From Streptomyces sp. S.PNR 29 (lineage in GTDB: Bacteria; Actinomycetota; Actinomycetes; Streptomycetales; Streptomycetaceae), in contig NZ_JANUQM010000004.1 of NCBI RefSeq assembly GCF_030386795.1, positions 186,001-250,000 of the forward strand: a DNA stretch of 64,000 bases, given 5' to 3'. A model generated the notes under the pieces. It was not told the origin of the DNA. It ran no database searches and saw nothing but the letters and a program-made list of their open reading frames with translations. Positions 15,836 to 25,920 of this stretch are shown in pieces; the first letter of the stretch is position 1, and each line of letters begins with the position of its first letter. Position numbers and translations under genes: made by a program.

Positions 15836-16723
15836 ATGGGCGCCATCGACGGCCTGGAGCTCGGAACGTTCGGCATCTACACCTTCGACTTCGAGCACCA
15901 GCCGGCGGCGCGGATGCGCGAGTCGGTCCAGGAGCTGGAAGAGCGGGGGTGGCGGGCGGTGTGGTTCCCCGAAGTCGGCGGGCGTGAGGCGCTGACCCAG
16001 GCCGGTTACCTGCTCGCCTGCACCGAGCGGCTGCACGTCGTCAACGGCATCGCGCAGATCTGGTCGCGGGAGGCCCGCTGGACGCACGGCGCGAGCCTGC
16101 TCCTCGCCGACGCCTACCCGGACCGGCACGTGCTCGGTCTCGGGTTCGGCGGCCTCGCACGGCCGGGAGTCAAGCCGCTGGCCGCCATGGCCGCCTACCT
16201 GGACGAACTGGACGCGCTCCAGGCTTCGGGCCCCGCGCCGGAGGCACCGGTACGCCGCATCCTGGCCGCGTACGGGCCGAAGATGCTCGCCCTGGCCCGG
16301 GACCGCTCGGCGGGCGCCCACACCTACCACGTCAATGTCGCCCACACCGCGCAGGCGCGGGAGATCCTGGGGCCGGACGCCTTCCTCGGTGTCGAACAGC
16401 CGGTGCTCTTCGAGTCCGACCCGGGCAAGGCCCGGGCGATCGCCCGCGAACATCTCGCCCCGTACCTCGACACCCCGTACAACATCGCCAAGTTCCGGCG
16501 GCTGGGCTACTCGGACGAGGAGATCGCGGACGGCGGCAGCGACCGCCTCGTCGACGACCTCGTGTTCTGGGGCGATCCGGACACCGTCATCGGCAAGCTC
16601 CACGCCCATGTCGAGGCCGGCGCCGACCATGTCGCCGTGCAGGTGCTCGGCGTCGAGCCGGGCGGATCCTCCATGCCGTACTGGCGGCTGCTCGGGGACG
16701 CCCTGCCGGACGGCAGGGGCTGA
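15836..16723 (+). CDS. LLM-class F420-dependent oxidoreductase (TIGR03620-like)
   Basis: A 295-residue luciferase-like flavin/F420 enzyme. Characteristic segments are LGTFGIYTFDF (8-18), GWRAVWFPEVGGREALTQAGYLLACTE (about 38-64), LGLGFGGLARPG (about 102-113) and the C-terminal ADHVAVQVLG. It closely resembles the uncharacterised F420 subfamily TIGR03620. GAGGAGGGG lies 5 nt before the start. It follows the ArsR-type regulator gene and is unrelated in detail to the oxidoreductase at 6606. The substrate is unknown. Confidence 0.9.
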   Translation: MGAIDGLELGTFGIYTFDFEHQPAARMRESVQELEERGWRAVWFPEVGGREALTQAGYLLACTERLHVVNGIAQIWSREARWTHGASLLLADAYPDRHVLGLGFGGLARPGVKPLAAMAAYLDELDALQASGPAPEAPVRRILAAYGPKMLALARDRSAGAHTYHVNVAHTAQAREILGPDAFLGVEQPVLFESDPGKARAIAREHLAPYLDTPYNIAKFRRLGYSDEEIADGGSDRLVDDLVFWGDPDTVIGKLHAHVEAGADHVAVQVLGVEPGGSSMPYWRLLGDALPDGRG

Positions 16724-16743
16724 GTCCGCGCGCCCGGACGCGG

Positions 16744-16780
16744 GCGAGGGGCGGCTCCATCGGCGGGAGCCGCCCCTCGC
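16744..16780. terminator. Bidirectional terminator between the oxidoreductase and glpD
   Basis: Perfect 15-bp inverted repeat GCGAGGGGCGGCTCC / GGAGCCGCCCCTCGC with a 7-nt loop, between convergent genes; also closes the glycerol operon. Confidence 0.85.
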
Positions 16781-16835
16781 GGTACCGGCCCCCGAAGCGG
16801 CAGAGAGGGCCGTGTACCTCTGTACTGCCCGACGG

Positions 16836-18452
16836 CTACTTCTTGTCGAGCAGGTCCTGGACCTTCGCCCGGACGTCGTCCGTGTCCAGGCCGCGGATGG
16901 TCAGCGTCGTACGGCGGCGCAGCACGTCGTCCTGCGTCTCGGCCCACTCGTTGTCCCGGGCCCAGACGACCTGTGCCCAGATCTCCGGGGCGTCCGGGTG
17001 GACGCGCTCGCCGAGCTCCGGGTTGTCGTTGGCGAGGCGGGCGATGTCGAAGGCCAGCGAGCCGTAGTGGGTGGCCAGGTGCCGGGCCGTGTCGGCGGCC
17101 ATGCGCGGGCCCGGCGCGGGGCGGTCGACGAGCAGGCGGTGGGCGACCGCGCGCGGGTTGGCGATGCCGGGCAGCGGCAGCTTCTTCGGCAGCGTGCTGA
17201 TCGGCTCGAAGTCCTCGCCGAGCGGGTGGCCCGGCAGGGACTCCAGCTTCTGCATGACCGTACGGCCGATGTGGCGGAAGGTGGTCCACTTGCCGCCCGC
17301 GACGGACAGCATGCCGCCCTTGCCCTCGGTCACGACCGTCTCCCGCTTGGCCTTCGCCGTGTCGCCGGGACCGCCCGGCAGCACCCGCAGGCCGGCGAAG
17401 GCGTAGGTGATCAGGTCACGGCTGAGCTGCTGGTCACGGACGGAGAACGCGGCCTCGTCGAGGATCTGGGCTATGTCCCTGTCGTTGACCGCGACATCCG
17501 CCGGATCGCCCTCGTACTCCTCGTCGGTGGTGCCGAGCAGCAGCATGTCCTCCCAGGGGAGGGCGAAGGTGATGCGGTACTTGTCGATGGGGGTCGCCAG
17601 CGCCGCCTTCCACGGCGAGGTCCGCTTCAGGACCAGATGCGCGCCCTTCGACAGGCGGATGGACGGCGCGGCATTCGGGTCCTCCATGCGGCGCAGGTGG
17701 TCGACCCAGGGACCGGTGGCGTTCAGCACCAGCCGGGCGTTCACGCCGAACTCGTCACCGGACAGGCGGTCGCGCAGCTCGGCGCCGGTGACCCGGCCCT
17801 TGGTGAAGCGCAGGCCGGTGACCTCGGCATGGTTCAGGACGACCGCGCCCGCCTCGACGGCCGCGCGGACCGTCATCAGCGCCATGCGGGCGTCGTTCAT
17901 CTGGTCGTCGCCGTACACGGCCACGGCCTTGAGGTTCTCGGTGCGCAGCTCGGGCACGTCCTGCGCGGCCTTCGCCGGGCTCAGCAGGTGCCCCACGCCG
18001 TCACCGAACGCGGAGAGCGCGGAGTAGGCGAAGACACCCGCTCCGAGCTTCGCGGCGCCGTGCGGCCCGCCCTTGTAGACGGGGAGGTAGAACGTGAGCG
18101 GGTTCGCCAGGTGGGGGGCCACCTGGCGGGAGACCGCACGGCGCTCGAAGTGGTTCTCCGCCACCAGCTTCACCGCGCCGGTCTGCAGATAGCGCAGACC
18201 GCCGTGGAGCAGCTTGGAGGAGGCGGAGGAGGTGGCACCGGCGAAGTCGCCGGCGTCGACCAGAGCCACCCTGAGGCCGGACTGCGCGGCGTGCCAGGCG
18301 GTGGAGATGCCCAGGATGCCGCCGCCGATCACGAGAAGGTCGTACGACGCCTTGGAGAGCTGCTCCCTGGTCTCGGCCCGGCTCGGGTTCGAGCCGTAGG
18401 CCGGGCGCGTCCCCAGGGCAGGCACGGACTGCAGGGTGGACTGACTGGTCAT
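16836..18452 (-). CDS. glpD: Glycerol-3-phosphate dehydrogenase (FAD, aerobic)
   Basis: A 538-residue FAD-dependent membrane-associated dehydrogenase that oxidises sn-glycerol 3-phosphate to dihydroxyacetone phosphate. The dinucleotide-binding GGGILG lies in LLVIGGGILGISTAWHAA (about 38-55), followed by VALVDAGDFAGATSSASSKLLHGGLRY in pieces, the standard GlpD start. WEDMLLLGTTDEEYEGD and AGGKWTTFR are further family marks. It corresponds to gylB of S. coelicolor. The glpK stop lies only 8 bp upstream, so it is cotranscribed as the last gene of glpF-glpK-glpD. Confidence 0.96.
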   Translation of the reverse strand: MTSQSTLQSVPALGTRPAYGSNPSRAETREQLSKASYDLLVIGGGILGISTAWHAAQSGLRVALVDAGDFAGATSSASSKLLHGGLRYLQTGAVKLVAENHFERRAVSRQVAPHLANPLTFYLPVYKGGPHGAAKLGAGVFAYSALSAFGDGVGHLLSPAKAAQDVPELRTENLKAVAVYGDDQMNDARMALMTVRAAVEAGAVVLNHAEVTGLRFTKGRVTGAELRDRLSGDEFGVNARLVLNATGPWVDHLRRMEDPNAAPSIRLSKGAHLVLKRTSPWKAALATPIDKYRITFALPWEDMLLLGTTDEEYEGDPADVAVNDRDIAQILDEAAFSVRDQQLSRDLITYAFAGLRVLPGGPGDTAKAKRETVVTEGKGGMLSVAGGKWTTFRHIGRTVMQKLESLPGHPLGEDFEPISTLPKKLPLPGIANPRAVAHRLLVDRPAPGPRMAADTARHLATHYGSLAFDIARLANDNPELGERVHPDAPEIWAQVVWARDNEWAETQDDVLRRRTTLTIRGLDTDDVRAKVQDLLDKK

Positions 18453-18460
18453 GCGGTTTC

Positions 18461-19999
18461 TTACTCCTCGTCCTCGAGCCAGCCCATGGTCCGCTCGACG
18501 GCCTTGAGCCAGTTCTTGTACTCACGGTCGCGGGTCTCCGCGTCCATGCGGGGGGTCCACTCGGCGGCCCGGCGCCAGTTGGCGCGCAGGTCGTCGGTGC
18601 TGGTCCAGAAGCCGACGGCGAGGCCGGCGGCGTAGGCGGCGCCGAGGCAGGTGGTCTCGGCGACCATCGGGCGCACCACCGGTGCGTCCAGGACGTCCGA
18701 GAGCGTCTGCATCAGCAGGTTGTTGGAGGTCATGCCGCCGTCGACCTTGAGGGTGGAGAGCTGGACGCCGGAGTCCTTCGTCATGGCGTCGGCGATCTCC
18801 CTGGTCTGCCAGGCGGTGGCCTCCAGGACGGCGCGCGCGAGGTGCGCCTTGGTGACGTACCGGGTCAGGCCGGCGATCACACCGCGGGCGTCGGAGCGCC
18901 AGTACGGGGCGAACAGGCCGGAGAAGGCCGGTACGAAGTACGCACCGCCGTTGTCCTCCACCGAGAGCGCCAGCGTCTCGATCTCGGCGGCGGTGGAGAT
19001 CAGGCCCATCTGGTCGCGCATCCACTGCACCAGGGAGCCGGTGACGGCGATCGAGCCCTCCAGGGCGTAGACCGTGTCCTGGTCGCCGATCTTGTAACCG
19101 ACGGTGGTCAGCAGCCCGCTGTACGAGTTGATGATCTTGTCACCGGTGTTCATCACCATGAAGGTGCCGGTACCGTACGTCGACTTGGTCTCCCCCTCGG
19201 AGAAGCAGGTCTGGCCGAACAGGGCCGCCTGCTGGTCGCCGAGCGCGGAGGCGACCGGGATGCCGCCGAGCAGGTCGCCCAGCTTGCCGCCCTTGATCTC
19301 GCCGTACACCTCGGCGGAGGAGCGGATCTCGGGGAGGATCTGCTTCGGCACGCCGATGGACTCGCAGATCTTCTCGTCCCACTCCATGGTGTGGAGGTTC
19401 ATGAGCAGCGTGCGGGAGGCGTTGGTGACGTCCGTGACGTGCTTGCCGCCGTCGACACCGCCGGTCAGGTTCCAGATGACCCAGGTGTCCATGGTGCCGA
19501 AGAGGATGTCCCCGGCCTCGGCGCGCTCCTTCAGGCCGTCGACGTTGTCGAGCAGCCAGCGGGCCTTGGGGCCGGCGAAGTAGGAGGCGAGGGGAAGGCC
19601 GGTCTCGCGGCGGAAGCGGTCCTGGCCGACGTTGCGGCCGAGCTCCCGGCACAGGGCGTCGGTGCGGGTGTCCTGCCAGACGATGGCGTTGTGGACGGGC
19701 TCGCCGGTGTTCCTGTCCCACAGCACGGTGGTCTCGCGCTGGTTGGTGATGCCGATGGCCTTGATGTCGTCGCGGGTGATGCCGGCCTTCTCGATGGCCC
19801 CGGCGACGACCTCCTGGACGTTGGTCCAGATCTCGGTGGCGTTGTGCTCGACCCAGCCCGGCTTGGGGAAGATCTGCTCGTGCTCCTTCTGGTCGACGGA
19901 GACGATACGGCCGTCGCGGTCGAAGACGATGCAGCGGGACGAGGTGGTGCCCTGGTCGATGGCGGCGATGAAGGGGCCGGCGGTGTGGGCGTCGGTCAC
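18461..19999 (-). CDS. glpK: Glycerol kinase
   Basis: A 512-residue FGGY-family kinase that phosphorylates glycerol to sn-glycerol 3-phosphate. The ATP-binding start [13 protein letters not shown] (about 15-27), [21 protein letters not shown], the glycerol-contact WQDTRT, and the C-terminal [12 protein letters not shown] are all present, so length and motifs are complete. It corresponds to gylA. It lies between glpF (119-bp gap) and glpD (8-bp gap) on the same strand. Confidence 0.97.
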   Translation of the reverse strand: MTDAHTAGPFIAAIDQGTTSSRCIVFDRDGRIVSVDQKEHEQIFPKPGWVEHNATEIWTNVQEVVAGAIEKAGITRDDIKAIGITNQRETTVLWDRNTGEPVHNAIVWQDTRTDALCRELGRNVGQDRFRRETGLPLASYFAGPKARWLLDNVDGLKERAEAGDILFGTMDTWVIWNLTGGVDGGKHVTDVTNASRTLLMNLHTMEWDEKICESIGVPKQILPEIRSSAEVYGEIKGGKLGDLLGGIPVASALGDQQAALFGQTCFSEGETKSTYGTGTFMVMNTGDKIINSYSGLLTTVGYKIGDQDTVYALEGSIAVTGSLVQWMRDQMGLISTAAEIETLALSVEDNGGAYFVPAFSGLFAPYWRSDARGVIAGLTRYVTKAHLARAVLEATAWQTREIADAMTKDSGVQLSTLKVDGGMTSNNLLMQTLSDVLDAPVVRPMVAETTCLGAAYAAGLAVGFWTSTDDLRANWRRAAEWTPRMDAETRDREYKNWLKAVERTMGWLEDEE

Positions 20000-20118
20000 T
20001 GTGTGCTCCTGGGAAATCCGTGGTTATGGGCTTTACGTACGGCGCACGCTCAGAGTTTCGAAGTTCTGTAGCTCCATCGGGTGAAGCTCGGGGGCCACTC
20101 GATGGCTGCTCGTTGGCT

Positions 20119-20913
20119 CTAGGCGAAGGCGACGTTGTAGATGCCTGCGGCGATGGCGCCGCCGATCAGCGGACCGACCACCGGGATCCAGGCGTAGCCC
20201 CAGTCGGAGCCGCCCTTGTTGGGAAGGGGCAGCAGGGCGTGCACGATGCGCGGACCGAGGTCACGGGCCGGGTTGATCGCGTAGCCCGTCGGACCGCCGA
20301 GGGAGAGACCGATGGAGACCACGACCAGCGCGGTGACCAGGGCGCCCAGGGTGCCCAGGCCGTTGCCCTTGTCGTTCAGACCCTGGGTGAGGACGGCGAG
20401 CACCAGCACGATCGTGCCGATGATCTCCGTGGCCAGGTTCTGCCACACGACCCGGACCTCGGGGCCGGTGGAGAAGACGCCCAGGACCGGGCCGGCGCCC
20501 TTCTCCTGGGCCTCGACGGCCTTGGCCGCCGTGGCCTGCGCGCCCGGACCGCCGACGATCTCCTTGTCGGTGAGGTGGGCGTGGAACTGGCCGTAGTAGG
20601 CGATCCAGACCAGAGCCGCACCGATCATGGCGCCGAGGAGCTGCCCGGCGATGTACGTCGGAACGTTGCTCCAGTCGTTGTCCTTGATCGCCAACGCGAC
20701 GGTCACCGCCGGGTTGAGGTGGGCGCCGGACAGCGGCGCCGAGGTGTAGACCGCCGTGAGTACTGCGAAGCCCCACCCGAAGGTGATGGCGAGCCAGCCG
20801 GCGTTGCGGGCCTTGGAGGCCTTGAGCGTTACGGCGGCGCAGACTCCGCCGCCCAGCAGGATGAGTATGGCGGTACCGATGGTCTCGCCGATGAAGATGT
20901 CGGAGCTGGACAC
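20119..20913 (-). CDS. glpF: Glycerol uptake facilitator (MIP/aquaglyceroporin)
   Basis: A 264-residue membrane channel with six transmembrane helices. Both pore motifs are visible: HLNPAVTV (first half) and [10 protein letters not shown] (second half, the Asp being typical of glycerol facilitators). A GTG start at 20913 gives [14 protein letters not shown] and has AAAGGAG 9-15 bases upstream; the longer frame upstream does not look like protein. It corresponds to gylC and is the first gene of the inducible glycerol operon, with a GylR-type operator 130-146 bp upstream. Confidence 0.95.
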   Translation of the reverse strand: MSSSDIFIGETIGTAILILLGGGVCAAVTLKASKARNAGWLAITFGWGFAVLTAVYTSAPLSGAHLNPAVTVALAIKDNDWSNVPTYIAGQLLGAMIGAALVWIAYYGQFHAHLTDKEIVGGPGAQATAAKAVEAQEKGAGPVLGVFSTGPEVRVVWQNLATEIIGTIVLVLAVLTQGLNDKGNGLGTLGALVTALVVVSIGLSLGGPTGYAINPARDLGPRIVHALLPLPNKGGSDWGYAWIPVVGPLIGGAIAAGIYNVAFA

Positions 20914-21042
20914 CCGCGACTCCTTTGTCCTTCGTCCAGGGAAGCCGAACCCCGGGTCCCTCCGGGGGTTGCGGCGCCCTCGGGGGTGAGAGCGATGCCG
21001 GCCCTTGGCGTTGCCACACTCTAGCGCGTATTGCCGGTAGGT

Positions 21043-21059
21043 GTTCGACAATGCCGACC
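21043..21059 (-). promoter_or_regulatory. GylR-type operator at glpF
   Basis: GTTCGACAATGCCGACC differs at only two positions from the perfect palindrome GTTCGGCAATGCCGAAC found in front of gylR. It lies just downstream of the predicted -10 (AAGACT), where a repressor would block transcription of glpF-glpK-glpD. Confidence 0.65.
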
Positions 21060-21069
21060 GATGGACGGG

Positions 21070-21099
21070 AGTCTTGTCCTGGCGTCGCACGTGCGTCAA
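21070..21099 (-). promoter_or_regulatory. Predicted glpFKD promoter
   Basis: Minus strand: TTGACG (21099-21094), 18-bp spacer, AAGACT (21075-21070). Start of transcription would be near 21063, about 150 nt before the glpF start codon. Confidence 0.5.
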
Positions 21100-21298
21100 G
21101 AGCTCTGTTATCGAATGCACGATCGTTATTGATCGATGTGGGGTATCGGTCTTTTCGGTTGGGACCTGTCGGGTTCGGAAGGGTGTCCCGGGGCGGCTCC
21201 GAGCCCCGTTCGGCACGGGGGGGCCGGGGCATGCCGAAGACCGGAACGCCGTACGACGTCCCGGTCTCGTGAGTGGGGGCGAGGCGGTGGGCGACCCC

Positions 21299-22063
21299 TC
21301 AGAAGCGCCCGGCGCCCAGGTCCCGCGACACCGCGCGGGCGCAGTCCCGTACCGCCGCGATCAGCTCGGGGCGCAGCTCGCCGCTGCGGCACAGCCGCTC
21401 CACGGCCCCGGTGATGCCGACCGCGCCGACCGGCATGCGCCGCCGGTCGTGGATCGGTGCGGCGATGGAGGCCACGCCCTCCCAGGTCTCCTCGACGTCG
21501 GCCGCGTAGCCCCGCGCGCGTGTGAGGTCGAGGATGTTCTCGAAGCCTTCCAGCTCACAGACGGTCCGGTCGGTGAACGCCTTGCGGTCGGCCTCGATGG
21601 CCTCGCTGTGCGCGACCGGGTCGTAGGCGGAGAGCACCTTGCCCAGGGCCGTGGAGTGCAGGGGCTGCATGGCCCCTATCTCCAGGACCTGACGGCTGTC
21701 GTCGGGCCGGAAGACGTGGTGCACGATCAGCACGCCCTGCTGGTGCAGGACGCCCAGGTAGACGCTCTCGCCACTGGACCGCGCCAGGTCGTCCGTCCAC
21801 ACCAGGGCGCGCGCCCGCAGCTCGTGCACATCGAGATAGGTGGTGCCCAGGCGCAGCAGCTCGGCGCCCAGCTGATAGCGCCCGGAGGTGTCGTCCTGCT
21901 CGACGAAGCCCTCCTGCTGGAGGGTGCGCAGGATGCCGTGGGCGGTGCCTTTGGCGAGGCCCAGCGACGAGGCGATGTCCGACAGGCCGAGCCGTCGCTC
22001 GCCACCCGCGAGCAGCCGCAGCATCGCGGCCGCCCGTTCGAGCGACTGGATGTTCCGTGCCAT
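21299..22063 (-). CDS. gylR: IclR-family glycerol operon regulator GylR
   Basis: A 254-residue regulator. Residues 1-70 are the IclR winged helix ([43 protein letters not shown]); the rest is the effector domain, with [21 protein letters not shown] and [26 protein letters not shown] as family marks. Length and gene position match GylR of S. coelicolor, which represses the glycerol operon and itself and is relieved by glycerol or glycerol 3-phosphate. Start ATG 22063 has a GGAGG ribosome site. A perfect palindrome lies 55-71 bp upstream. Confidence 0.95.
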   Translation of the reverse strand: MARNIQSLERAAAMLRLLAGGERRLGLSDIASSLGLAKGTAHGILRTLQQEGFVEQDDTSGRYQLGAELLRLGTTYLDVHELRARALVWTDDLARSSGESVYLGVLHQQGVLIVHHVFRPDDSRQVLEIGAMQPLHSTALGKVLSAYDPVAHSEAIEADRKAFTDRTVCELEGFENILDLTRARGYAADVEETWEGVASIAAPIHDRRRMPVGAVGITGAVERLCRSGELRPELIAAVRDCARAVSRDLGAGRF

Positions 22064-22117
22064 CGCCGTACTGCCTCCGTCCCCTTCGACCGTCGACGCG
22101 CGACGTCGTCTGCCGCT

Positions 22118-22134
22118 GTTCGGCAATGCCGAAC
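22118..22134 (-). promoter_or_regulatory. GylR-type operator at gylR
   Basis: Perfect palindrome GTTCGGCA-A-TGCCGAAC. Its near-copy at 21043-21059 in front of glpF points to GylR as the shared binder and to autoregulation. Confidence 0.65.
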
Positions 22135-22265
22135 ACTACCGGTCGATGCCGACCCTTCGCTAATGGTCGGTCAGTACCTGTTGCGTCACTGGTATCCCGC
22201 ACGGCGTCCGCGCGTCCTCGCCGTCCGCCCCGTGGACGCCCTGCCCATCCGACACGACTCCCGGT

Positions 22266-22346
22266 TAGGCTGGCGCGGTGCGCCCTCCCCGGGAATGCGG
22301 GGAAACCGCATAGCCGACAGCCGTCGCACGTACAGGGAGCCCCTTC
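22266..22346 (+). promoter_or_regulatory. metH promoter and structured 5' leader
   Basis: TAGGCT (22266-22271) is a good -10; the leader would be about 69 nt. It holds two overlapping inverted repeats: TCCCCG/CGGGGA (22286-22303) and ATGCGG/CCGCAT (22295-22311). They share bases, so only one can form at a time. I do not recognise a cobalamin, SAM or SAH riboswitch consensus. Confidence 0.35.
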
Positions 22347-25300
22347 ATGGCCTCGTTGCCGCCGACCCCTTCCGCCGACAGCCGGACCCGTGCGTCCGCC
22401 CTCCGTGAGGCGCTCGCCACCCGAGTGGTGGTGGCCGACGGAGCGATGGGCACCATGCTCCAGGCGCAGGAGCCCACGCTGGAGGACTTCCAGAACCTTG
22501 AGGGCTGCAACGAGGTCCTCAACGTCACACGGCCGGACATCGTCCGCTCGGTGCACTCCGCGTACTACGACGCGGGCGTGGACTGCGTGGAGACCAACAC
22601 CTTCGGTGCCAACCTCACCGCCCTCGGCGAGTACGACATCGCCGAGCGCATCGCCGAGCTGTCCGAGGCGGGTGCCCGGATCGCCCGCGAGGTGGCCGAC
22701 GAGTTCACGCAAGCGACGGGCCGGCAGCGCTGGGTGCTCGGCTCGATGGGCCCCGGCACCAAGCTGCCCACCCTGGGTCACACCACCTTCACGGCGATTC
22801 GTGACGCCTACCAGCAGAACGCCGAGGGCCTGCTCGCGGGCGGCGCGGACGCCCTGCTCGTGGAGACCACGCAGGACCTGCTGCAGACCAAGGCCTCGGT
22901 CATCGCCGCCCGCCGGGCCATGCGGACCGCCGGCTACGACGTACCCCTCATCGTCTCCGTGACCGTCGAGACGACCGGCACCATGCTGCTCGGCTCCGAG
23001 ATCGGTGCCGCCCTGACCGCGCTGGAGCCGCTCGGCATCGACATGATCGGCCTGAACTGCGCGACCGGCCCGGCCGAGATGAGCGAGCACCTGCGCTACC
23101 TCGCCCGCCACGCGCGCGTCCCGCTGTCCTGCATGCCGAACGCCGGCCTTCCGGTCCTGGGCAAGGACGGCGCCCACTACCCGCTCACCGCGCCCGAGCT
23201 GGCCGACGCTCAGGAGACCTTCGTCCAGGAGTACGGCCTGTCCCTGGTCGGCGGCTGCTGCGGCACCACCCCCGAGCACCTGCGCCAGGTCGTCGAGCGC
23301 GTCCGCGAGCTCGCCCCCGCCGAGCGGGACCCGCGTCCCGAGCCGGGAGCGGCGTCGCTGTACCAGTCGGTGCCCTTCCGCCAGGACACCTCCTACCTCG
23401 CCATCGGCGAGCGCACCAACGCCAACGGCTCCAAGAAGTTCCGCGAGGCCATGCTGGAGGGCCGCTGGGACGACTGCGTGGAGATGGCCCGGGAGCAGAT
23501 CCGCGAGGGCGCGCACATGCTCGACCTGTGCGTGGACTACGTCGGCCGCGACGGCGTCGCCGACATGGAGGAGCTCGCCGGCCGCTTCGCCACCGCCTCC
23601 ACCCTGCCGATCGTCCTGGACTCCACCGAGGTCGACGTCATCAAGGCCGGCCTGCAGAAGCTGGGCGGCCGCGCGGTCATCAACTCGGTGAACTACGAGG
23701 ACGGCGACGGCCCCGAGTCACGGTTCGCGAAGGTCACCCAGCTCGCGCGGGAGCACGGCGCCGCCCTGATCGCGCTGACCATCGACGAGGAGGGCCAGGC
23801 CCGCACCGCCGAGAAGAAGGTCGAGATCGCCGAACGGCTGATCGCCGACCTGACCGGCAACTGGGGCATCCGTGAGGAGGACATCCTCATCGACTGCCTG
23901 ACCTTCACCATCTGCACCGGTCAGGAGGAGTCCCGCAAGGACGGCATCGCCACCATCGAGGGGATCCGCGAACTGAAGCGGCGTCACCCGGACGTGCAGA
24001 CCACGCTGGGCCTGTCGAACATCTCCTTCGGCCTCAACCCGGCCGCCCGCATCCTGCTCAACTCGGTCTTCCTGGACGAGTGCGTGAAGGCCGGCCTGGA
24101 CTCGGCGATCGTGCACGCGAGCAAGATCCTGCCGATCGCCCGCTTCGACGACGAGCAGGTCAACACGGCCCTGGACCTCATCTACGACCGCCGCAGCGAG
24201 GGCTACGACCCCCTCCAGAAGCTCATGCAGCTCTTCGAGGGCGCGACCGCCAAGTCCCTGAAGGCCTCCAAGGCCGAGGAGCTGGCCGCCCTGCCGCTGG
24301 ACGAGCGCCTCAAGCGCCGCATCATCGACGGCGAGCGCAACGGCCTGGAGGCCGACCTCGACGCGGCCCTGACGGAGCGGCCCGCCCTCGACATCGTCAA
24401 CGAGACCCTCCTCGACGGCATGAAGGTGGTCGGCGAGCTGTTCGGTTCCGGCCAGATGCAGCTGCCGTTCGTGCTCCAGTCCGCCGAGGTGATGAAGTCG
24501 GCGGTGGCCTACCTGGAGCCGCACATGGAGAAGACGGACGAGGGCGGCAAGGGCACCATCGTGCTGGCCACCGTCCGCGGCGACGTGCACGACATCGGCA
24601 AGAACCTCGTCGACATCATCCTGTCCAACAACGGCTACAACGTCGTCAACCTCGGCATCAAGCAGCCGGTCTCCGCGATCCTGGAGGCCGCCGAGGAACA
24701 CCGCGCCGACGTCATCGGCATGTCCGGGCTGCTGGTGAAGTCCACGGTGATCATGAAGGAGAACCTGGAGGAGCTCAACCAGCGCGGCCTCGCGACCTCC
24801 TACCCGGTCATCCTGGGCGGCGCCGCGCTCACCCGGGCGTACGTCGAACAGGACCTGCACGAGATCTACGAGGGCGAAGTCCGCTACGCCCGCGACGCCT
24901 TCGAGGGCCTGCGCCTGATGGACGCGCTGATCGGCATCAAGCGGGGCGTGCCCGGCGCGAAGCTGCCCGAGCTGAAGCAGCGCCGGGTCCGCGCGGCCAC
25001 GGTGGAGGTCGAGGAGCGGCCCGAGACCGGACACGTCCGCTCCGACGTGGCCACCGACAACCCCGTCCCCGAGCCGCCGTTCTGGGGCACCCGGGTCGTC
25101 AAGGGCATCCAGCTCAAGGAGTACGCGAGCTGGCTGGACGAGGGCGCCCTGTTCAAGGGCCAGTGGGGCCTGAAGCAGGCCCGCACCGGCGAGGGACCGA
25201 CGTACGAGGAGCTCGTCGAGACCGAGGGCCGGCCCCGGCTGCGCGGTCTGCTGGACCGGCTGCAGACCGAGAACCTGCTGGAGGCGGCCGTGGTCTACGG

Positions 25301-25859
25301 CTACTTCCCGTGCGTCTCCAAGGACGACGACCTGATCATCCTCGATGAGCAGGGCAACGAGCGCACCCGCTTCACCTTCCCGCGCCAGCGCCGCGGCCGG
25401 CGCCTGTGCCTGGCCGACTTCTTCCGCCCGGAGGAGTCGGGGGAGACGGACGTCGTCGGCCTGCAGGTCGTCACCGTCGGCTCGCGTATCGGCGAGGAGA
25501 CCGCTCGGCTGTTCGAGTCCAACGCCTACCGGGACTACCTTGAGTTGCACGGCCTGTCCGTGCAGCTGGCCGAGGCGCTCGCCGAGTACTGGCACGCGCG
25601 CGTGCGCGCCGAACTCGGCTTCGCCGGGGAGGACCCGGACGAGATGCAGGGCATGTTCGAGCTGAAGTACCGCGGCGCCCGCTTCTCCCTCGGCTACGGC
25701 GCCTGCCCCGACCTGGAGGACCGCGCCAAGATCGCCGACCTGCTCCAGCCGGAGCGCATCGGCGTTCACCTGTCGGAGGAGTTCCAGCTGCACCCGGAGC
25801 AGTCCACGGACGCCATCGTGATCCACCACCCGGAGGCGAAGTACTTCAACGCCCGCTGA
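22347..25859 (+). CDS. metH: Cobalamin-dependent methionine synthase
   Basis: A complete 1170-residue four-module enzyme that transfers a methyl group from methyltetrahydrofolate via cobalamin to homocysteine. Homocysteine domain: about 15-325, with zinc cysteines in LNCATGP (about 237) and GGCCGTTPEH (303-312). Pterin-binding domain: about 345-610 (ERTNANGSKKF). Cobalamin cap and Rossmann domain: about 640-870, with DVHDIGKN (746-753, the axial His748). Reactivation domain: about 900-1170, with RGARFSLGYGACPDLEDR near 1110-1127 and the end HPEAKYF. GGGAGC precedes the ATG by 6 nt. It diverges from gylR. Confidence 0.98.
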   Translation: MASLPPTPSADSRTRASALREALATRVVVADGAMGTMLQAQEPTLEDFQNLEGCNEVLNVTRPDIVRSVHSAYYDAGVDCVETNTFGANLTALGEYDIAERIAELSEAGARIAREVADEFTQATGRQRWVLGSMGPGTKLPTLGHTTFTAIRDAYQQNAEGLLAGGADALLVETTQDLLQTKASVIAARRAMRTAGYDVPLIVSVTVETTGTMLLGSEIGAALTALEPLGIDMIGLNCATGPAEMSEHLRYLARHARVPLSCMPNAGLPVLGKDGAHYPLTAPELADAQETFVQEYGLSLVGGCCGTTPEHLRQVVERVRELAPAERDPRPEPGAASLYQSVPFRQDTSYLAIGERTNANGSKKFREAMLEGRWDDCVEMAREQIREGAHMLDLCVDYVGRDGVADMEELAGRFATASTLPIVLDSTEVDVIKAGLQKLGGRAVINSVNYEDGDGPESRFAKVTQLAREHGAALIALTIDEEGQARTAEKKVEIAERLIADLTGNWGIREEDILIDCLTFTICTGQEESRKDGIATIEGIRELKRRHPDVQTTLGLSNISFGLNPAARILLNSVFLDECVKAGLDSAIVHASKILPIARFDDEQVNTALDLIYDRRSEGYDPLQKLMQLFEGATAKSLKASKAEELAALPLDERLKRRIIDGERNGLEADLDAALTERPALDIVNETLLDGMKVVGELFGSGQMQLPFVLQSAEVMKSAVAYLEPHMEKTDEGGKGTIVLATVRGDVHDIGKNLVDIILSNNGYNVVNLGIKQPVSAILEAAEEHRADVIGMSGLLVKSTVIMKENLEELNQRGLATSYPVILGGAALTRAYVEQDLHEIYEGEVRYARDAFEGLRLMDALIGIKRGVPGAKLPELKQRRVRAATVEVEERPETGHVRSDVATDNPVPEPPFWGTRVVKGIQLKEYASWLDEGALFKGQWGLKQARTGEGPTYEELVETEGRPRLRGLLDRLQTENLLEAAVVYGYFPCVSKDDDLIILDEQGNERTRFTFPRQRRGRRLCLADFFRPEESGETDVVGLQVVTVGSRIGEETARLFESNAYRDYLELHGLSVQLAEALAEYWHARVRAELGFAGEDPDEMQGMFELKYRGARFSLGYGACPDLEDRAKIADLLQPERIGVHLSEEFQLHPEQSTDAIVIHHPEAKYFNAR

Positions 25860-25879
25860 CGCGCCACCGAGCCGCCCCT

Positions 25880-25920
25880 GGGCACACACGGGTGACCCCG
25901 CGCAGGTAACCCGTGTGCCC
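25880..25920 (+). terminator. Terminator after metH
   Basis: GGGCACAC(AC)GGGT pairs with ACCCGTGTGCCC (25909-25920), 12 bp with a 2-nt bulge, starting 20 bp after the metH stop. Confidence 0.65.

Larger units (their letters stand above)
20914..21298. other. gyl operon control region
   Basis: 385 bp without a gene between the glpF start and the gylR stop. It contains a TTGACG-N18-AAGACT promoter candidate and a GylR-type operator on the glpF side, and an AT-rich stretch (21100-21140). The part near 21200-21240 holds an imperfect TTCGGCA...TGCCGAA pairing that may help terminate gylR. Confidence 0.6.

Noticed and set aside
22064..22346. Cobalamin or SAH riboswitch upstream of metH
   Set aside because: I looked for the B12 box and the SAH aptamer core and found neither; only short overlapping hairpins remain.
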